Notes: generated from the letters alone by a model not told the origin. A stretch of 64,000 bases of DNA from Exiguobacterium profundum (GCF_001909285.1 NZ_MRSV01000001.1:1445331-1509330); one strand, 5' to 3'. Positions 44,996 through 57,110 are shown, counted from the stretch's first letter. Made by a program: numbers and translations.

Positions 44996-46150
44996 TTGGC
45001 TAAAGCCGTATATCTTCACATTCCATTTTGTGAACATATTTGTTATTACTGTGATTTCAACAAGGTGTTTTTAAAAAATCAGCCTGTTGATGCTTATTTA
45101 GATGCATTAGAACGAGAGATGGTCTTGACGCTCGAGGCGTTTCCGACAGATCGGATTGAAACCATTTTTATCGGAGGTGGGACACCGACCGCGCTCAATG
45201 AGGAGCAGATGGCGCGCCTGATGGATATGGTCCGCCAACACCTTCTGCCACTCGCGTCAGATGACCTCGAATATTCTGTCGAAGCGAACCCGAACTTTGT
45301 GAGTGCGGAAAAGCTCGATACGATGAAAGCAGGTGGCGTCAACCGGCTCAGTTTCGGTGTCCAGACGTTTGATGATGGTGGACTGGAGCGCATCGGCCGT
45401 ACGCATCGAGCGGATGATGTGTTCGAGACGGTAAGTGAAGCGGCAAAACGCTTTGACAATATCTCGATTGACCTTATGTTTGGTCTTCCGGAACAAACAC
45501 TTGAACAAATTGACCGTGATTTAGAGCTAGCGCTTAAATTACCGATTCAACATGTATCCTCTTATTCGTTGATTCTCGAACCGCATACCGTCTTTGCGAT
45601 TCAAGATCGAAAAGGGAAGCTCCGTTTACCGGGAGAAGATGTCGAAGTCGAAATGTACTTGAAAGTGATGGAGACGCTTGAACGCCATGGTCTCCAACAA
45701 TATGAGATCTCCAACTATGGCTTGCCTGGTCGGGAGAGCCGTCACAATCAAGTGTACTGGCGCAATGAAGAGTACTATGGATTCGGAGCCGGTGCGCATA
45801 GTTATTTAAACGGGACACGTCGCGCCAATATCGCTCCGATTCCTCACTATATTAAAGCAGAAGGTATCCCTGTGAAACGGGTGACCGAGCTGGAAGAAGT
45901 GAAAAAAATGGAAGAAGAGCTCTTCCTCGGCCTGCGTATGCGTTCCGGGGTCTCGCTTCAGACGTTTGAACAGAAGTATGGAGTGTCGCTCGATGATGTG
46001 TTTGGTCACGTCATCGAAGAGTTAGTGAAGAAGTCACTGATTGAACGAACGGGTACACATATCCGTCTAACGGCATCCGGTTTGCCACTCGCCAATGAAG
46101 CATTTGCAGCCTTTATTGGAGAAGCAAAACTTGAACATGCTGATTCATAA
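44996..46150 (+). CDS. hemW: radical SAM haem-handling protein HemW (HemN-like)
   Basis: About 384 residues from TTG 44996, six bases after AAGGGGTGG, giving the family N-terminus MAKAVYLHIPFCEHICYYCD. C12, C16 and C19 bind the radical-SAM 4Fe-4S cluster. FIGGGTPTAL is the SAM loop; RLSFGVQTFDDGGLERIGRTH and a HemN C-terminal domain follow. Relatives annotated as coproporphyrinogen oxidase act instead as haem chaperones. In Bacillus it stands between lepA and hrcA. Confidence 0.92.
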   Translation: MAKAVYLHIPFCEHICYYCDFNKVFLKNQPVDAYLDALEREMVLTLEAFPTDRIETIFIGGGTPTALNEEQMARLMDMVRQHLLPLASDDLEYSVEANPNFVSAEKLDTMKAGGVNRLSFGVQTFDDGGLERIGRTHRADDVFETVSEAAKRFDNISIDLMFGLPEQTLEQIDRDLELALKLPIQHVSSYSLILEPHTVFAIQDRKGKLRLPGEDVEVEMYLKVMETLERHGLQQYEISNYGLPGRESRHNQVYWRNEEYYGFGAGAHSYLNGTRRANIAPIPHYIKAEGIPVKRVTELEEVKKMEEELFLGLRMRSGVSLQTFEQKYGVSLDDVFGHVIEELVKKSLIERTGTHIRLTASGLPLANEAFAAFIGEAKLEHADS

Positions 46151-46190
46151 AAAATGGACAAGTCCTTCGTGAGGACTTGTCCATTTTTTA
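46149..46190. terminator. bidirectional terminator between hemW and yktB
   Basis: AATGGACAAGTCCT (46153-46166) and AGGACTTGTCCATT (46172-46185) form a perfect 14-bp stem with A and T runs on either side. Confidence 0.92.
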
Positions 46191-46796
46191 TTATAAGACG
46201 AGATCTCGATAGAGCGGTGTAAGGCGACCGAACGTGTCTTCGACTAATGCAAGGAACGCGTCTTCGTTTTGAAGAATCGATGCATCGGCAGGAAGTTGAC
46301 GGCCGATCAAGAAATCAGCCTTTTTCACAGTGCCGAATCGCTCAAGTAGCGATTGAATGTCTTCAGTTGACGTATCTTCAACAAGTAACGCTTCTTTTTT
46401 CATATGGTCTCCCGCGATATGGAAATCAGGGAATGTTGATTTCAAATCGATTTGTTGCAGGTGTTTCGCGATGGCGTCCTTGTTCGGCATCTCATAGATG
46501 AACGCTAGCCAGATGAAGACACGATCGTCGAAAAGCCCAACTTGTAAGTGCGGATGTTTTTTGTACCCACGTTTGTCGTGACAAATCGCCATCCACGTAT
46601 CTTTAGGTGGGTTCACCGTCCGACGAGCGTGCTTCGCCACATGCAAATAAAGAGGAATACCGACATCAGCTTCAAGCTCTGGCCCGACCTCGTCATAAAT
46701 CCGATGGAAGAGCGGTTGAATATCCGAACGGATGCCAGACATTCGTTCGTCGAGTCCATCCTGTTTAAATACATTAAATTGTTTTGTTGTAAACAT
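46191..46796 (-). CDS. yktB: DUF1054 protein, YktB-like
   Basis: 201 residues. FTTKQFNVFKQDGLDERMSGI, HVAKHARRTVNPPKDTWMAI and KHPHLQVGLFDDRVFIWLAF match the UPF0637/YktB family. No signal or membrane helix. Function unknown. The ATG follows GAGGTGATTAA. It is transcribed towards hemW and away from hrcA, with which it shares a divergent intergenic region. Confidence 0.88.
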   Translation of the reverse strand: MFTTKQFNVFKQDGLDERMSGIRSDIQPLFHRIYDEVGPELEADVGIPLYLHVAKHARRTVNPPKDTWMAICHDKRGYKKHPHLQVGLFDDRVFIWLAFIYEMPNKDAIAKHLQQIDLKSTFPDFHIAGDHMKKEALLVEDTSTEDIQSLLERFGTVKKADFLIGRQLPADASILQNEDAFLALVEDTFGRLTPLYRDLVL

Positions 46797-46893
46797 TTAA
46801 TCACCTCATCATCTATTCTACCGAAATGGGCTTTTATTTTCATTTCGTAGGTTTGCTATCGTGAAAAAAGAAAAAAAAATCCGAGTGTATGAA

Positions 46894-46921
46894 TTGACAA
46901 ATAGTGAGAACATGATAATAT
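46894..46921 (+). promoter_or_regulatory. sigma-A promoter of the hrcA-dnaK operon
   Basis: TTGACA (46894-46899), 16 bases, TAATAT (46916-46921); the CIRCE operator starts 11 bases further on. Confidence 0.82.
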
Positions 46922-46932
46922 TTGAAGTGTGA

Positions 46933-46959
46933 TTAGCACTCGTTAAATATGAGTGCTAA
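46933..46959 (+). promoter_or_regulatory. CIRCE operator (HrcA binding site)
   Basis: TTAGCACTC (46933-46941), nine bases, GAGTGCTAA (46951-46959): an exact copy of the CIRCE inverted repeat, downstream of the -10, where HrcA blocks transcription until GroE is titrated by heat stress. Confidence 0.97.
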
Positions 46960-46995
46960 TAAAGCGGGGTAACCTTTTCAGAGAGGAGTGATGTT

Positions 46996-48018
46996 GTGCT
47001 GACAGATCGACAATTGCTCATTCTTCGAGCCATCATTGACGATTACATCCAGACGGCTCAGCCGGTCGGTTCTCGGACATTGTCGAAACGAGACGATTTG
47101 ACGTTTAGTTCAGCAACGATTCGGAATGATATGGCCGATTTGGAAGACATGGGGCTGATTGAAAAACCACATACTTCTGCAGGTCGCATCCCGTCAGAGG
47201 TCGGCTATCGATATTACGTGGACCACCTCGTCGAGAAGCAGATCATCGACGAACGGGAGACAGGTCGACTAGAAGAACGTTTGAAACAATCTTCAAAAGA
47301 GTCTGAGATCCTGATTCGACAAGCTGCAGATCTCCTTTCTGATTTGACCAATTATACGACGGTCGCCCTCGGTCCGAACAGCCAAATGGAAACGTTGGCC
47401 CGTGTGGACTTTATGCCATTAGACGAGCGGCGTGGTGTCGTTCTCATCGTCACGGATCAAGGTCACGTCGAGCATCGTACCGTCATGTTTGAATCGCGTG
47501 TCGCTCCTGACGTCATCGAGGAAACGATTCGACTGTTGAACGACCGCCTTGTCGGAACGCCAATCGGACAATTGAAAATCCGGATTGGGGAGGAAGTTGC
47601 CAAATTGCAACTCGCTCAGCGACAGCAGTACGAGAACATGATGCAACTGATTCAATCGACGCTCGGAATCCAAACGCCGTCTTCGCTTTATCTCGGGGGC
47701 AAGAAGAAAATCTTCAATCAACCCGAGTTTCAGACGCTCGACACGTTACGCCCATTCCTAGAATGGATTGATGAGCAAGAACGATTGACACACTGGCTCG
47801 AATCGTTGCCAAATCGCGAGATTTATGTGAGCATTGGGAGCGAGAACGGAATTGTCGCCCTTCAAAATTGTAGTGTCATCACCTCGGATTATACACTAGA
47901 CGGAAAAACATTCGGTACAATCGCTATGATTGGTCCAACGCGTATGAATTACCGTCATGGTGTCCAAATGATGGGACAAATTATCGAAGCGTTGCGACGA
48001 ACGAAACTAGATGAGTGA
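46996..48018 (+). CDS. hrcA: heat-inducible transcription repressor HrcA
   Basis: 340 residues from GTG 46996 (GAGAGGAG, 7 bases). N-terminal winged helix [20 protein letters not shown] with [20 protein letters not shown] and the [17 protein letters not shown] signature; a GAF-like dimerisation domain follows. It represses its own operon through the CIRCE element at 46933-46959. First gene of hrcA-grpE-dnaK-dnaJ-prmA-rsmE. Confidence 0.96.
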   Translation: MLTDRQLLILRAIIDDYIQTAQPVGSRTLSKRDDLTFSSATIRNDMADLEDMGLIEKPHTSAGRIPSEVGYRYYVDHLVEKQIIDERETGRLEERLKQSSKESEILIRQAADLLSDLTNYTTVALGPNSQMETLARVDFMPLDERRGVVLIVTDQGHVEHRTVMFESRVAPDVIEETIRLLNDRLVGTPIGQLKIRIGEEVAKLQLAQRQQYENMMQLIQSTLGIQTPSSLYLGGKKKIFNQPEFQTLDTLRPFLEWIDEQERLTHWLESLPNREIYVSIGSENGIVALQNCSVITSDYTLDGKTFGTIAMIGPTRMNYRHGVQMMGQIIEALRRTKLDE

Positions 48019-48035
48019 CGGAAAGGAGTTTTACT

Positions 48036-48623
48036 ATGACAGCAGATCACCAAAACGGGCATGAACAAGATGACGTGCTTGAAGAAAAATCTGTAGACTC
48101 GACACAAACAGAAGAGAATGAGTCGACTGAATCAAATGAAGATGAGGTTTTAAATGCTGAGATTGTGGAAGAAAGTTCTGAGGGGACGGACTTACAAAAA
48201 GAAATCGAAGCATTGAAAGCGAGCGAGCTTCGGATTCGTGCCGACTTTGACAACTTCCGTCGTCGGACGAACGAAGAGAACGCCAAACGCGTCAAGTTTG
48301 CTTCACAGTCTGTCATTGAAAAATTGATTCCGCTTATTGACAACTTTGAGCGTGCACTTCAAGTAAACGCAACTTCGGAGGATGCGAAGCAGATTCAATC
48401 AGGAGTCGATATGATTCATCGTCAACTGCTTGACGTATTAAATGCTGAGCAAGTCGAAGTGATTGAAGCAGTCGGACAGCCGTTCGACCCGAATTTCCAT
48501 CAAGCAGTCATGCAAGAACCGAGCGATGAGTTCGAGTCAGGTATCGTGACGATGGAGCTTCAAAAAGGATATACGATGCATGGTCGAGTCATTCGCCCGA
48601 GCATGGTAAAAGTCGCAGAATAA
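48036..48623 (+). CDS. grpE: nucleotide exchange factor GrpE
   Basis: 195 residues from ATG 48036 (GAAAGGAG). An acidic, disordered N-terminal 60 residues leads to the long dimerising helix (LQKEIEALKASELRIRADFD, NFRRRTNEE) and the beta-rich head (GQPFDPNFHQAVMQ, GYTMHGRVIRPSMVKVA). It releases ADP from DnaK and acts as the thermosensor of the cycle. Spacing of 17 bases from hrcA and 29 to dnaK. Confidence 0.96.
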   Translation: MTADHQNGHEQDDVLEEKSVDSTQTEENESTESNEDEVLNAEIVEESSEGTDLQKEIEALKASELRIRADFDNFRRRTNEENAKRVKFASQSVIEKLIPLIDNFERALQVNATSEDAKQIQSGVDMIHRQLLDVLNAEQVEVIEAVGQPFDPNFHQAVMQEPSDEFESGIVTMELQKGYTMHGRVIRPSMVKVAE

Positions 48624-48649
48624 CACTACTTAACGAGACGGAGGAATAA

Positions 48650-50479
<1,830 letters not shown>

Positions 50480-50500
50480 ACAGCCGTTGTAAAGGAGAGC

Positions 50501-50530
50501 GCCAAAGCAGGTTTCTGCTTTGGCTCTTTC
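50501..50530 (+). terminator. intercistronic hairpin between dnaK and dnaJ
   Basis: GCCAAAGCAG (50501-50510) and CTGCTTTGGC (50515-50524) form a perfect 10-bp stem with a 4-nt loop, followed only by TCTTTCC. It probably ends part of the transcripts or protects the dnaK mRNA. Confidence 0.6.
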
Positions 50531-50589
50531 CATGTTAAGGTAGAATCGGTAAAATCGATACGTAGTTAGTGAGGATAGGAGCGAGAATA

Positions 50590-51696
50590 GTGGCGAAACG
50601 AGATTATTATGAAGTGCTCGGGCTCGACAAGTCGGCCTCAGCACAAGACATCAAGCGGGCATATCGAAAATTAGCCCGTCAATATCACCCGGACATCAAC
50701 CAAGAAGCAGATGCTGCCGACAAGTTCAAAGAGATTGGTGAAGCGTATGAAGTACTCTCAGACGAACAGAAACGGTCCCAGTATGACCGATTCGGTTTCG
50801 AAGGGGCCAATCAGTTCGGCGGTGGAGGTGACTTCCAAGGCGGCTTCGGAGATATCTTTGACATGTTTTTTGGAGGCGGTGGGCGCCGTCAAGATCCGAA
50901 TGCACCACGTCGCGGTGAAGACTACCAGTACGTCGTCGATCTCGACTTCATGGAAAGTGTCACAGGTAAAACAGAGACGATTGAACTCGAAATCGAAGTA
51001 GAATGTGACACGTGTATGGGAAGCGGAGCAAAACCGGGCACGAAACCGGAAACGTGTAACCGATGTGGCGGTAGCGGCGTCGAAACGGTCGAACAGAACA
51101 CGATTCTCGGTCGTATGGTCAATCAGCGTCCATGTAGCCAGTGTCACGGAAGTGGTAAGACAAAAAAAGAAAAATGTCCGACTTGCCATGGTTCAGGTCA
51201 TGTGAAGAAGAAACAAACCGTCGAGGTCAAAATCCCAGCCGGTATCGATAACGGTCAACAGATTCGTCTCTCTGGTAAAGGTGGTCCAGGCGTGAACGGT
51301 GGTCCAGCAGGAGACTTATACGTCGTCGTTCGTGTCAGAGCACATGAGATCTTTGAACGTGTCGACCAACACATCGCAATGGATATGCCAATTACATTCG
51401 CCCAGGCTGCTCTCGGTGCGGAAATCGAAGTACCAACAGTTCACGGTAATGTGAGCTTGAAAGTACCTGCAGGGACACAAACCGGTTCGAAATTCCGTTT
51501 ACGCGGTAAAGGAATGCCGAGTGTTCGTGGTGGTGCAAATGGTGACCAGTATGTCAGTGTCATCGTGATGACGCCGAAAAACATGACAGACCGTCAAAAA
51601 GAGTTACTGCGTGAATTTGAAGAAATTAGCGGAGAGTCCGGTGTCGAAGAGGAACATGGCATGTTCCAAAAAAAAAAAAAGTTCTTTAGTCACTAA
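50590..51696 (+). CDS. dnaJ: co-chaperone DnaJ (Hsp40)
   Basis: 368 residues from GTG 50590 (TAGGAGCGAG). J-domain with YHPDIN (HPD), a glycine/phenylalanine-rich stretch ([20 protein letters not shown]), four zinc repeats [24 protein letters not shown] and CPTCHGSG, and the C-terminal substrate domains. It stimulates DnaK ATPase. Near the end a run of 13 A (51668-51680) encodes QKKKK; slippage there would alter only the last few residues. Confidence 0.97.
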   Translation: MAKRDYYEVLGLDKSASAQDIKRAYRKLARQYHPDINQEADAADKFKEIGEAYEVLSDEQKRSQYDRFGFEGANQFGGGGDFQGGFGDIFDMFFGGGGRRQDPNAPRRGEDYQYVVDLDFMESVTGKTETIELEIEVECDTCMGSGAKPGTKPETCNRCGGSGVETVEQNTILGRMVNQRPCSQCHGSGKTKKEKCPTCHGSGHVKKKQTVEVKIPAGIDNGQQIRLSGKGGPGVNGGPAGDLYVVVRVRAHEIFERVDQHIAMDMPITFAQAALGAEIEVPTVHGNVSLKVPAGTQTGSKFRLRGKGMPSVRGGANGDQYVSVIVMTPKNMTDRQKELLREFEEISGESGVEEEHGMFQKKKKFFSH

Positions 51697-51714
51697 AAGG
51701 AGTGTGTACGAACG

Positions 51715-52653
51715 ATGAAATGGTCTGAAATTTGTGTCCACACGACACAACTTGCGGTAGAAGCAGTATCCAATTTACTACACGAAGTGGGGGCACAAGG
51801 TGTCGTCATCGAGGACGTGGAAGATTTCGACAGAATGATGGCGGAGGACCATTTCGGAGAAATTTGGGACGTTTCGGATCGTGAAACGTATCCAACTTCT
51901 GGCGTACACGTCAAAGCGTATGTCCCGGCCTCAGGTGATTTTCAAGATTTACTTTCGAATCTTAAAAAAGAAATCGAACGACTTCGCACGATGCTCGACA
52001 TCGGATCTGGAGACGTCAAGGTCGCTGAAATCGATGAAGAGGACTGGGCACACTCTTGGAAGCAGTATTATAAGCCGGTAAAGATTTCGCAACAACTAAC
52101 CATCGTTCCTTTATGGGAAGAGTACACCCCGCAGCCGGAAGAGAATGTGATTTTGCTTGACCCGGGTATGGCGTTTGGCACAGGAACGCATCCGACGACA
52201 ATGCTCTGCATTCAAGCGATTGAGAACTACATCCAGGAAGGTGACCGTGTCATTGATGTCGGTACAGGATCGGGTGTATTGTCGATTGCAGCAGCAAAAC
52301 TTGGTGCAACGAAGGTAAAGGCACTAGACTTAGACTCGGTCGCAGTCGAAGCTGCTCGTCAAAACGTTGAGACGAACGGAGTGGGCGAACTCGTTCAAGT
52401 GGACACAGGTGATCTTCTGAAAGGTGTGGAAGGCGAGTACGATTTAGTCGTAGCGAACATTCTTGCTGACGTCATTCTCCTTTTCATCGAAGACGCCTAT
52501 GCACGTACGAAGTCAGGTGGGCGCTTCATCACCTCTGGAATTATCGGAGAGAAGCGGGCTGAAGTGACGAATGCTTTGGTCGCTGTTGGATTTGAGATTG
52601 AAGAGACGCGCGTGATGGAAGACTGGGTCGCGATTATCGCCAAGAAGGGGTAA
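51715..52653 (+). CDS. prmA: ribosomal protein L11 methyltransferase
   Basis: 312 residues. The N-terminal L11-binding domain (MKWSEICVHTTQLAVEAVSN) is joined to a Rossmann methyltransferase with the SAM motif VIDVGTGSGVLSIAAAKLGA, the acidic ALDLDSVAVEAARQN and the NPPY-like VANILADVI. DPGMAFGTGTHPTT is diagnostic of PrmA. It trimethylates ribosomal protein L11. AAAAGGAG precedes the ATG. Conserved position after dnaJ. Confidence 0.96.
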   Translation: MKWSEICVHTTQLAVEAVSNLLHEVGAQGVVIEDVEDFDRMMAEDHFGEIWDVSDRETYPTSGVHVKAYVPASGDFQDLLSNLKKEIERLRTMLDIGSGDVKVAEIDEEDWAHSWKQYYKPVKISQQLTIVPLWEEYTPQPEENVILLDPGMAFGTGTHPTTMLCIQAIENYIQEGDRVIDVGTGSGVLSIAAAKLGATKVKALDLDSVAVEAARQNVETNGVGELVQVDTGDLLKGVEGEYDLVVANILADVILLFIEDAYARTKSGGRFITSGIIGEKRAEVTNALVAVGFEIEETRVMEDWVAIIAKKG

Positions 52654-52656
52654 GTT

Positions 52657-53406
52657 ATGCAACGTTATTTTTTGACAAAAGAAGCCTTTAAAGGCGAAAC
52701 GGTGACCCTTCCTTCAGATGTGGTCCACCACATCGGTACAGTCTTACGACAAGGTCCTGGATATGAGATGGTCCTGTTGGATGGTACAGGTGTTGAGTAT
52801 GCCTGTGTCGTGACATCGCTTGAGAAGAAGAGCGGGGAAGCGAAAGTCACGTCATCGCGACAGGCGACGACTGAGTTGCCAATCGAGGTGACTTTGGCGT
52901 ATGCACTCCCGAAAGGGGACAAAGTCGAGTTCGTCGCCCAAAAAGCGACGGAGCTTGGCGTCCACCATCTGTTGCTGTTCGAATCAGCGCGCTCTGTCGC
53001 CAAATGGGATGGAAAAAAAGCTCCGAAAAAAGTGGAGCGGATTCAAAAGATTATGCAAGAAGCGGCTGAACAATCCTATCGTGCCGTTGTACCGACGTGT
53101 TCCTACATCTCTCCGAAAGAGCTTCATCAGAAAATGGAGGGCTATGATGCCGTCATCATCGCGTACGAAGAGTCGGCAAAAGAAGGGGAACAGTCTGCTT
53201 TCGCACAACTGTTGACTCAACTGAAACCGAAACAACGCGTTCTCGTCATCACGGGACCTGAAGGTGGATTCGATATGAATGAAATCAATCAATGGACTCA
53301 GGCTGGAGCGACTGCATGTGCATTTGGACCACGCATTCTTCGGTCTGAAACGGCGCCGCTTTATGCATTATCTGCGATTTCTTTCGCGCTTGAACTCAAC
53401 AAATGA
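52657..53406 (+). CDS. rsmE: 16S rRNA m3U1498 methyltransferase
   Basis: 249 residues. N-terminal PUA-like domain (QRYFLTKEAFKGETVTLPSD) and a SPOUT methyltransferase with KATELGVHHLLLFESARSVA, EAAEQSYRAVVPT, ITGPEGGFDMNEI and the knot end GPRILRSETAPLYALSAISF. It methylates U1498 of 16S rRNA. Starts 3 bases after prmA. Last gene of the heat-shock operon; in Bacillus mtaB follows here, but in this window the synteny breaks. Confidence 0.95.
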   Translation: MQRYFLTKEAFKGETVTLPSDVVHHIGTVLRQGPGYEMVLLDGTGVEYACVVTSLEKKSGEAKVTSSRQATTELPIEVTLAYALPKGDKVEFVAQKATELGVHHLLLFESARSVAKWDGKKAPKKVERIQKIMQEAAEQSYRAVVPTCSYISPKELHQKMEGYDAVIIAYEESAKEGEQSAFAQLLTQLKPKQRVLVITGPEGGFDMNEINQWTQAGATACAFGPRILRSETAPLYALSAISFALELNK

Positions 53407-53411
53407 CATGA

Positions 53412-53447
53412 AAAACGGATGACCTGATTGAGGTCATCCGTTTTTTG
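53412..53447. terminator. bidirectional terminator between rsmE and the subtilase
   Basis: AAAACGGATGACCT (53412-53425) and AGGTCATCCGTTTT (53431-53444) form a perfect 14-bp stem flanked by A and T. Confidence 0.93.
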
Positions 53448-53453
53448 TATCGC

Positions 53454-56400
53454 TTATTTTTTGTTAATTGTAATTACTTTTTTCGTGACGTTCCCGGCAA
53501 GGTCGGTCACTTCGAACGTGAAGGTATTCTTTCCTTTCGCTGTCACTGGAAGTGTGATTGTTCCCGTGCGTGAGAATGCACGCATCGCGTATGGTTCTTT
53601 CAACGTATAGTTCCATTTCAAGTCCCCGTTGACCCGAAGCTTGATTTCGTCGAAGTTATCCTTTACTTGAACTTTCACGTTTACAGACTTCTGTTTAGCC
53701 GATACGTTCTTCGGTACGTTTGTCACCGACAATGTTGCTTTCGTAGAGTCGACAAAGATTGGGCGGACGAAGTTCGTCACGTTCCCAGCAGTGTCTTCTG
53801 CGACAAAGCGGACTTTGTGGAAACCATCCTTATATGTGCGTGTCGTATTGAACGTATATTGTTTCGCTGACGCGTCATATTTGAGTGGTACGTCGACCCC
53901 GTCTACCGTGAACGATGCGATTTCAGAGGCATCCTTGATTTGACCGATCAATGGAACGATGGATGTACCGTAAGGAGACAAGGCGAGTGGTGCATCGACA
54001 AAGATACCAGGTTTGGCCGCATCATTTTCTGTTGAAACATTTCGAGTGATCACGTTCCCGGCATTGTCTGACACGCGAACTGAAAGCTGATCTGTAGTCT
54101 CGAGCGGCTGTTCAAGTGTGAAGTTCGCTGAAGCTTTCGCTTCTTTTGCCACGACTTTCCCGTTGATGAGGAATTCGATACCGTTGATTCCAGCAAAGTC
54201 ATCCGACGCTTTGACGCTTGCTACGTTGTCGTCCCAACGAAGCGTGAAGCGTGGGTCTGTGTAATCTACTTTGACAGGAATGCGCATCGTTTGAGCTTGT
54301 TTCTTCATGTAATCGATGCTTGCTTCGATTTCATAGTAATATGTGCCTTTTGGCGCCATCTTCCCATTCAATTTTCCGTCCCAAGCGTTATCCGCTGCGT
54401 AATAGTAATAATCACCACTTCCGCCATCGAAGTAGTTCTTTCTCAATTCGTCTTCCATCTTGAGGGTGCGAAGGACGTTCCCTTTCTCATCTACGACGCG
54501 ATATTTGATGTCTTTCGCATTGCGTAATAGCGAGAAGACTGGAGTAGCCGTATCTTTCGACCCGTCTCCGTCCGGTGAAATGGCAACCGCTTCGCTAGCC
54601 ACAGATTCATCTAGTTTTTCACCTAAGTAGTTTCCTTCTGCATCCACCAATCCAGAGACGCCATAGAATGCGCCTTCTCCATAGATTGTCTCGTCAAAGA
54701 TCGGCGCTTTGCCCCAATCCCCTTCAAATCCGACGATTGGAACGACGAGAGATGGATGACCGTCTGTACCGCGCGGATCAGTCAAACGAAGGAATCCGTC
54801 GACGAAATAGCCGTTCTCAAAGACAGATTTAGCGGATACAGTGCCTTCCAATGTTTCAGGATTCAACACTTTTGCTTTCGAGACATCGATTGAAACGTTA
54901 ATTTCCTTCTTCTGTTTTGCTTTCAACGTGACTTTACTTGTGTTTGATCCGTTAATTTTAATGATCGCTTGTTGAAGTGCTTGCGCTTCCATCGCATTTT
55001 GAACGATTCCGTCTTTGTTTTTGACAGCGAGATCCGTTTGCAACGATGCGGCTACATCATAAGTTAACGATTCAGTCGACGTGTTCTCGACGACGATCGT
55101 GAACGATGCTTTGCTCTTCGACAACTCTTTTAAAGCGACTTTTGCTTCTTTTGTCGACTTCTCATATGCGACAGCAGGAGAGGTGACGGCTGCATGCAAT
55201 TGCATGAGACCTGCTCCGGCCCGACGTGGTGAGTATGGGAGTGATTGTTTCAATTCTTGGTTATACGGTCCGATATCTGTGACAGGCTTCGACGTGTTGA
55301 GTAACAAGTTTTTCGCCATCGTGACACGTGCTTTTCCACTCAATTTGAAGTCACGGTCCACACGCTCAAGGACGAGGGCCGCCCCTCCGGCAACGTGTGG
55401 TGCTGCCATCGATGTTCCGCTCATCAACCCATATTGGTTATCGTTGAACGTAGAGAAAATTTGGCCACCTGGAGCAGAAAGCTCTGGCTTGAAGTCAAGG
55501 TTCGGTGTGACGCCCCACGATGTGAAATCAGACATCGCACCGGCTGAACGGTTATTGACACTGATGCGGTCACCGGCAAACGTCACTTGAAGCGGACCGT
55601 CTGCTAACTTGTCTTTCAGTTCATTTCCGTCCTGGATGCTGAGTGAAGCCATCGGAATTTGAGGTTGATCGAGAGCCATCGAGACATAATCGCCGTGCCC
55701 GACCGCACCACGTACGATGACACCTGCTGCCCCTTGCGCTTCAGCTGTTTTTTGGATCTGCGTGTAGAAGTAACCGCCGTCGCGAACAGCAAGGACGAGT
55801 TTTCCTTTTACGTCCTTTCCTTCATAATTCTCCGGTTGTCCGTCTCCGACATATACGATGTCGTATGTTCCTTCTTTGAAGGCAGGACCGTCTTGTTTCT
55901 TCCATCCAATCTTCTCATCACCGACTCGGAATGCATCCAATTGAATTTGATCGTTCTCAAGAGAGGCGACCGATGTAGATGCTTGACTGACACTCGGCGC
56001 CCCAACGACGCCCGTATCTGGGTTTGAAGCAGTCGGCAAGTCAAATCCGTGACCGAAGTATGCGGAGTTCCCAGCAGAAATCGACATAAAGATGCCGTTG
56101 TCGACAGCACGTTGAACGGCTTGTTGCTCTGGAGAATCGGCATCGACGAAACCGGCTGTTGATCCGAGGCTCATGTTGATGACGTCAGCACCGAGTTTAA
56201 TGGCATCATCAATTGCTTTTATGTAGATATCTCCATATGTAGACGCATAGTTCGGGTCGTTACTGAATACTTTCAATCCCAAAATTTGTGCTTCCGGTGC
56301 GACACCTTTGATCCCACCGTTTTCTAGGTCACCGTTTGCGGCAACTGTACCGGAAACGTGTTGTCCGTGCATTGAAGCGCCAGGTGAATCATCTTTGATG

Positions 56401-57110
56401 TCATCGTTCTCATCGTAGTAGTTATATGCGTATGGAACTTTCTCGTTGACGTATTCGCCTGGGAGACCGAACGATGTGATGGCTTGATTGACTTCTGATT
56501 GAGTCAATTCTGCCGTTTTAGCGTCGGTGATCTTATAATCCCGGTGCTCAGGGTCGATTCCAGAATCGATGACAGCGACGACAGTACCTTCTCCGGCAAA
56601 TCCGTAATCTCCCCACGTTTGTTCGGCTTGAACCATGCCGTTACTCGTGATCATATCCGGTTTGACTTCAGGGCGCTCGTACTCGTTGACAATGTGAACG
56701 GTCGCCACTTCAGGTAATGCTTCGACTTTGGCGATTTCACTTGTAGATAAGAATGTAGAGAAGCCATTAAAGACGGTCGTGAACTCTTCAATCGGTGTAG
56801 CGGTTACGCCTTGTTTCTTCAAGGCAGATTTGGCACGTTTTTGCTCCGATTGTACAGATTGTTGTGCCTTATTTTGCTCTGATTTCGACAATTCATTAAA
56901 TTTCTTCCCTTTTTGAGCGGCTTTTGCAATGGCAGGATCCCCGACGAGCTCTACAACGACCCGAACTTTTTTCTGTTTTTTTTCAAGAACCAATTTCGGT
57001 TTAACGGAAGCTTCTGCTGAAACAGAAGTTGTTCCAGCTTGAATCAGTGCAGGTGACAAGGCGATACATGTGGCGAGTGAAGCGTTTAAATAGATTTTTT
57101 TTCGTGACAA
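53454..57110 (-). CDS. large secreted subtilisin-like serine protease
   Basis: 1218 residues from a TTG start eight bases after AGGGGG. Signal peptide to about residue 32 (SVSAEA); inhibitor I9-type propeptide (about 48-145); S8 domain with catalytic D182 (VIDSG), H248 (HGQHVSG), oxyanion N348 and S567 (SGTSMAAPHVAGGAAL); a PA domain inserted at about 390-510; an Fn3-like domain near 640-780; and C-terminal Ig-like modules with repeated D-x-AGNV (VSDNAGNV, EDTAGNV, TDLAGNV). No LPXTG or SLH anchor. Layout resembles Vpr and C5a-peptidase-like subtilases. It is probably an extracellular nutritional or processing protease. Confidence 0.93.
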   Translation of the reverse strand: MSRKKIYLNASLATCIALSPALIQAGTTSVSAEASVKPKLVLEKKQKKVRVVVELVGDPAIAKAAQKGKKFNELSKSEQNKAQQSVQSEQKRAKSALKKQGVTATPIEEFTTVFNGFSTFLSTSEIAKVEALPEVATVHIVNEYERPEVKPDMITSNGMVQAEQTWGDYGFAGEGTVVAVIDSGIDPEHRDYKITDAKTAELTQSEVNQAITSFGLPGEYVNEKVPYAYNYYDENDDIKDDSPGASMHGQHVSGTVAANGDLENGGIKGVAPEAQILGLKVFSNDPNYASTYGDIYIKAIDDAIKLGADVINMSLGSTAGFVDADSPEQQAVQRAVDNGIFMSISAGNSAYFGHGFDLPTASNPDTGVVGAPSVSQASTSVASLENDQIQLDAFRVGDEKIGWKKQDGPAFKEGTYDIVYVGDGQPENYEGKDVKGKLVLAVRDGGYFYTQIQKTAEAQGAAGVIVRGAVGHGDYVSMALDQPQIPMASLSIQDGNELKDKLADGPLQVTFAGDRISVNNRSAGAMSDFTSWGVTPNLDFKPELSAPGGQIFSTFNDNQYGLMSGTSMAAPHVAGGAALVLERVDRDFKLSGKARVTMAKNLLLNTSKPVTDIGPYNQELKQSLPYSPRRAGAGLMQLHAAVTSPAVAYEKSTKEAKVALKELSKSKASFTIVVENTSTESLTYDVAASLQTDLAVKNKDGIVQNAMEAQALQQAIIKINGSNTSKVTLKAKQKKEINVSIDVSKAKVLNPETLEGTVSAKSVFENGYFVDGFLRLTDPRGTDGHPSLVVPIVGFEGDWGKAPIFDETIYGEGAFYGVSGLVDAEGNYLGEKLDESVASEAVAISPDGDGSKDTATPVFSLLRNAKDIKYRVVDEKGNVLRTLKMEDELRKNYFDGGSGDYYYYAADNAWDGKLNGKMAPKGTYYYEIEASIDYMKKQAQTMRIPVKVDYTDPRFTLRWDDNVASVKASDDFAGINGIEFLINGKVVAKEAKASANFTLEQPLETTDQLSVRVSDNAGNVITRNVSTENDAAKPGIFVDAPLALSPYGTSIVPLIGQIKDASEIASFTVDGVDVPLKYDASAKQYTFNTTRTYKDGFHKVRFVAEDTAGNVTNFVRPIFVDSTKATLSVTNVPKNVSAKQKSVNVKVQVKDNFDEIKLRVNGDLKWNYTLKEPYAMRAFSRTGTITLPVTAKGKNTFTFEVTDLAGNVTKKVITINKK

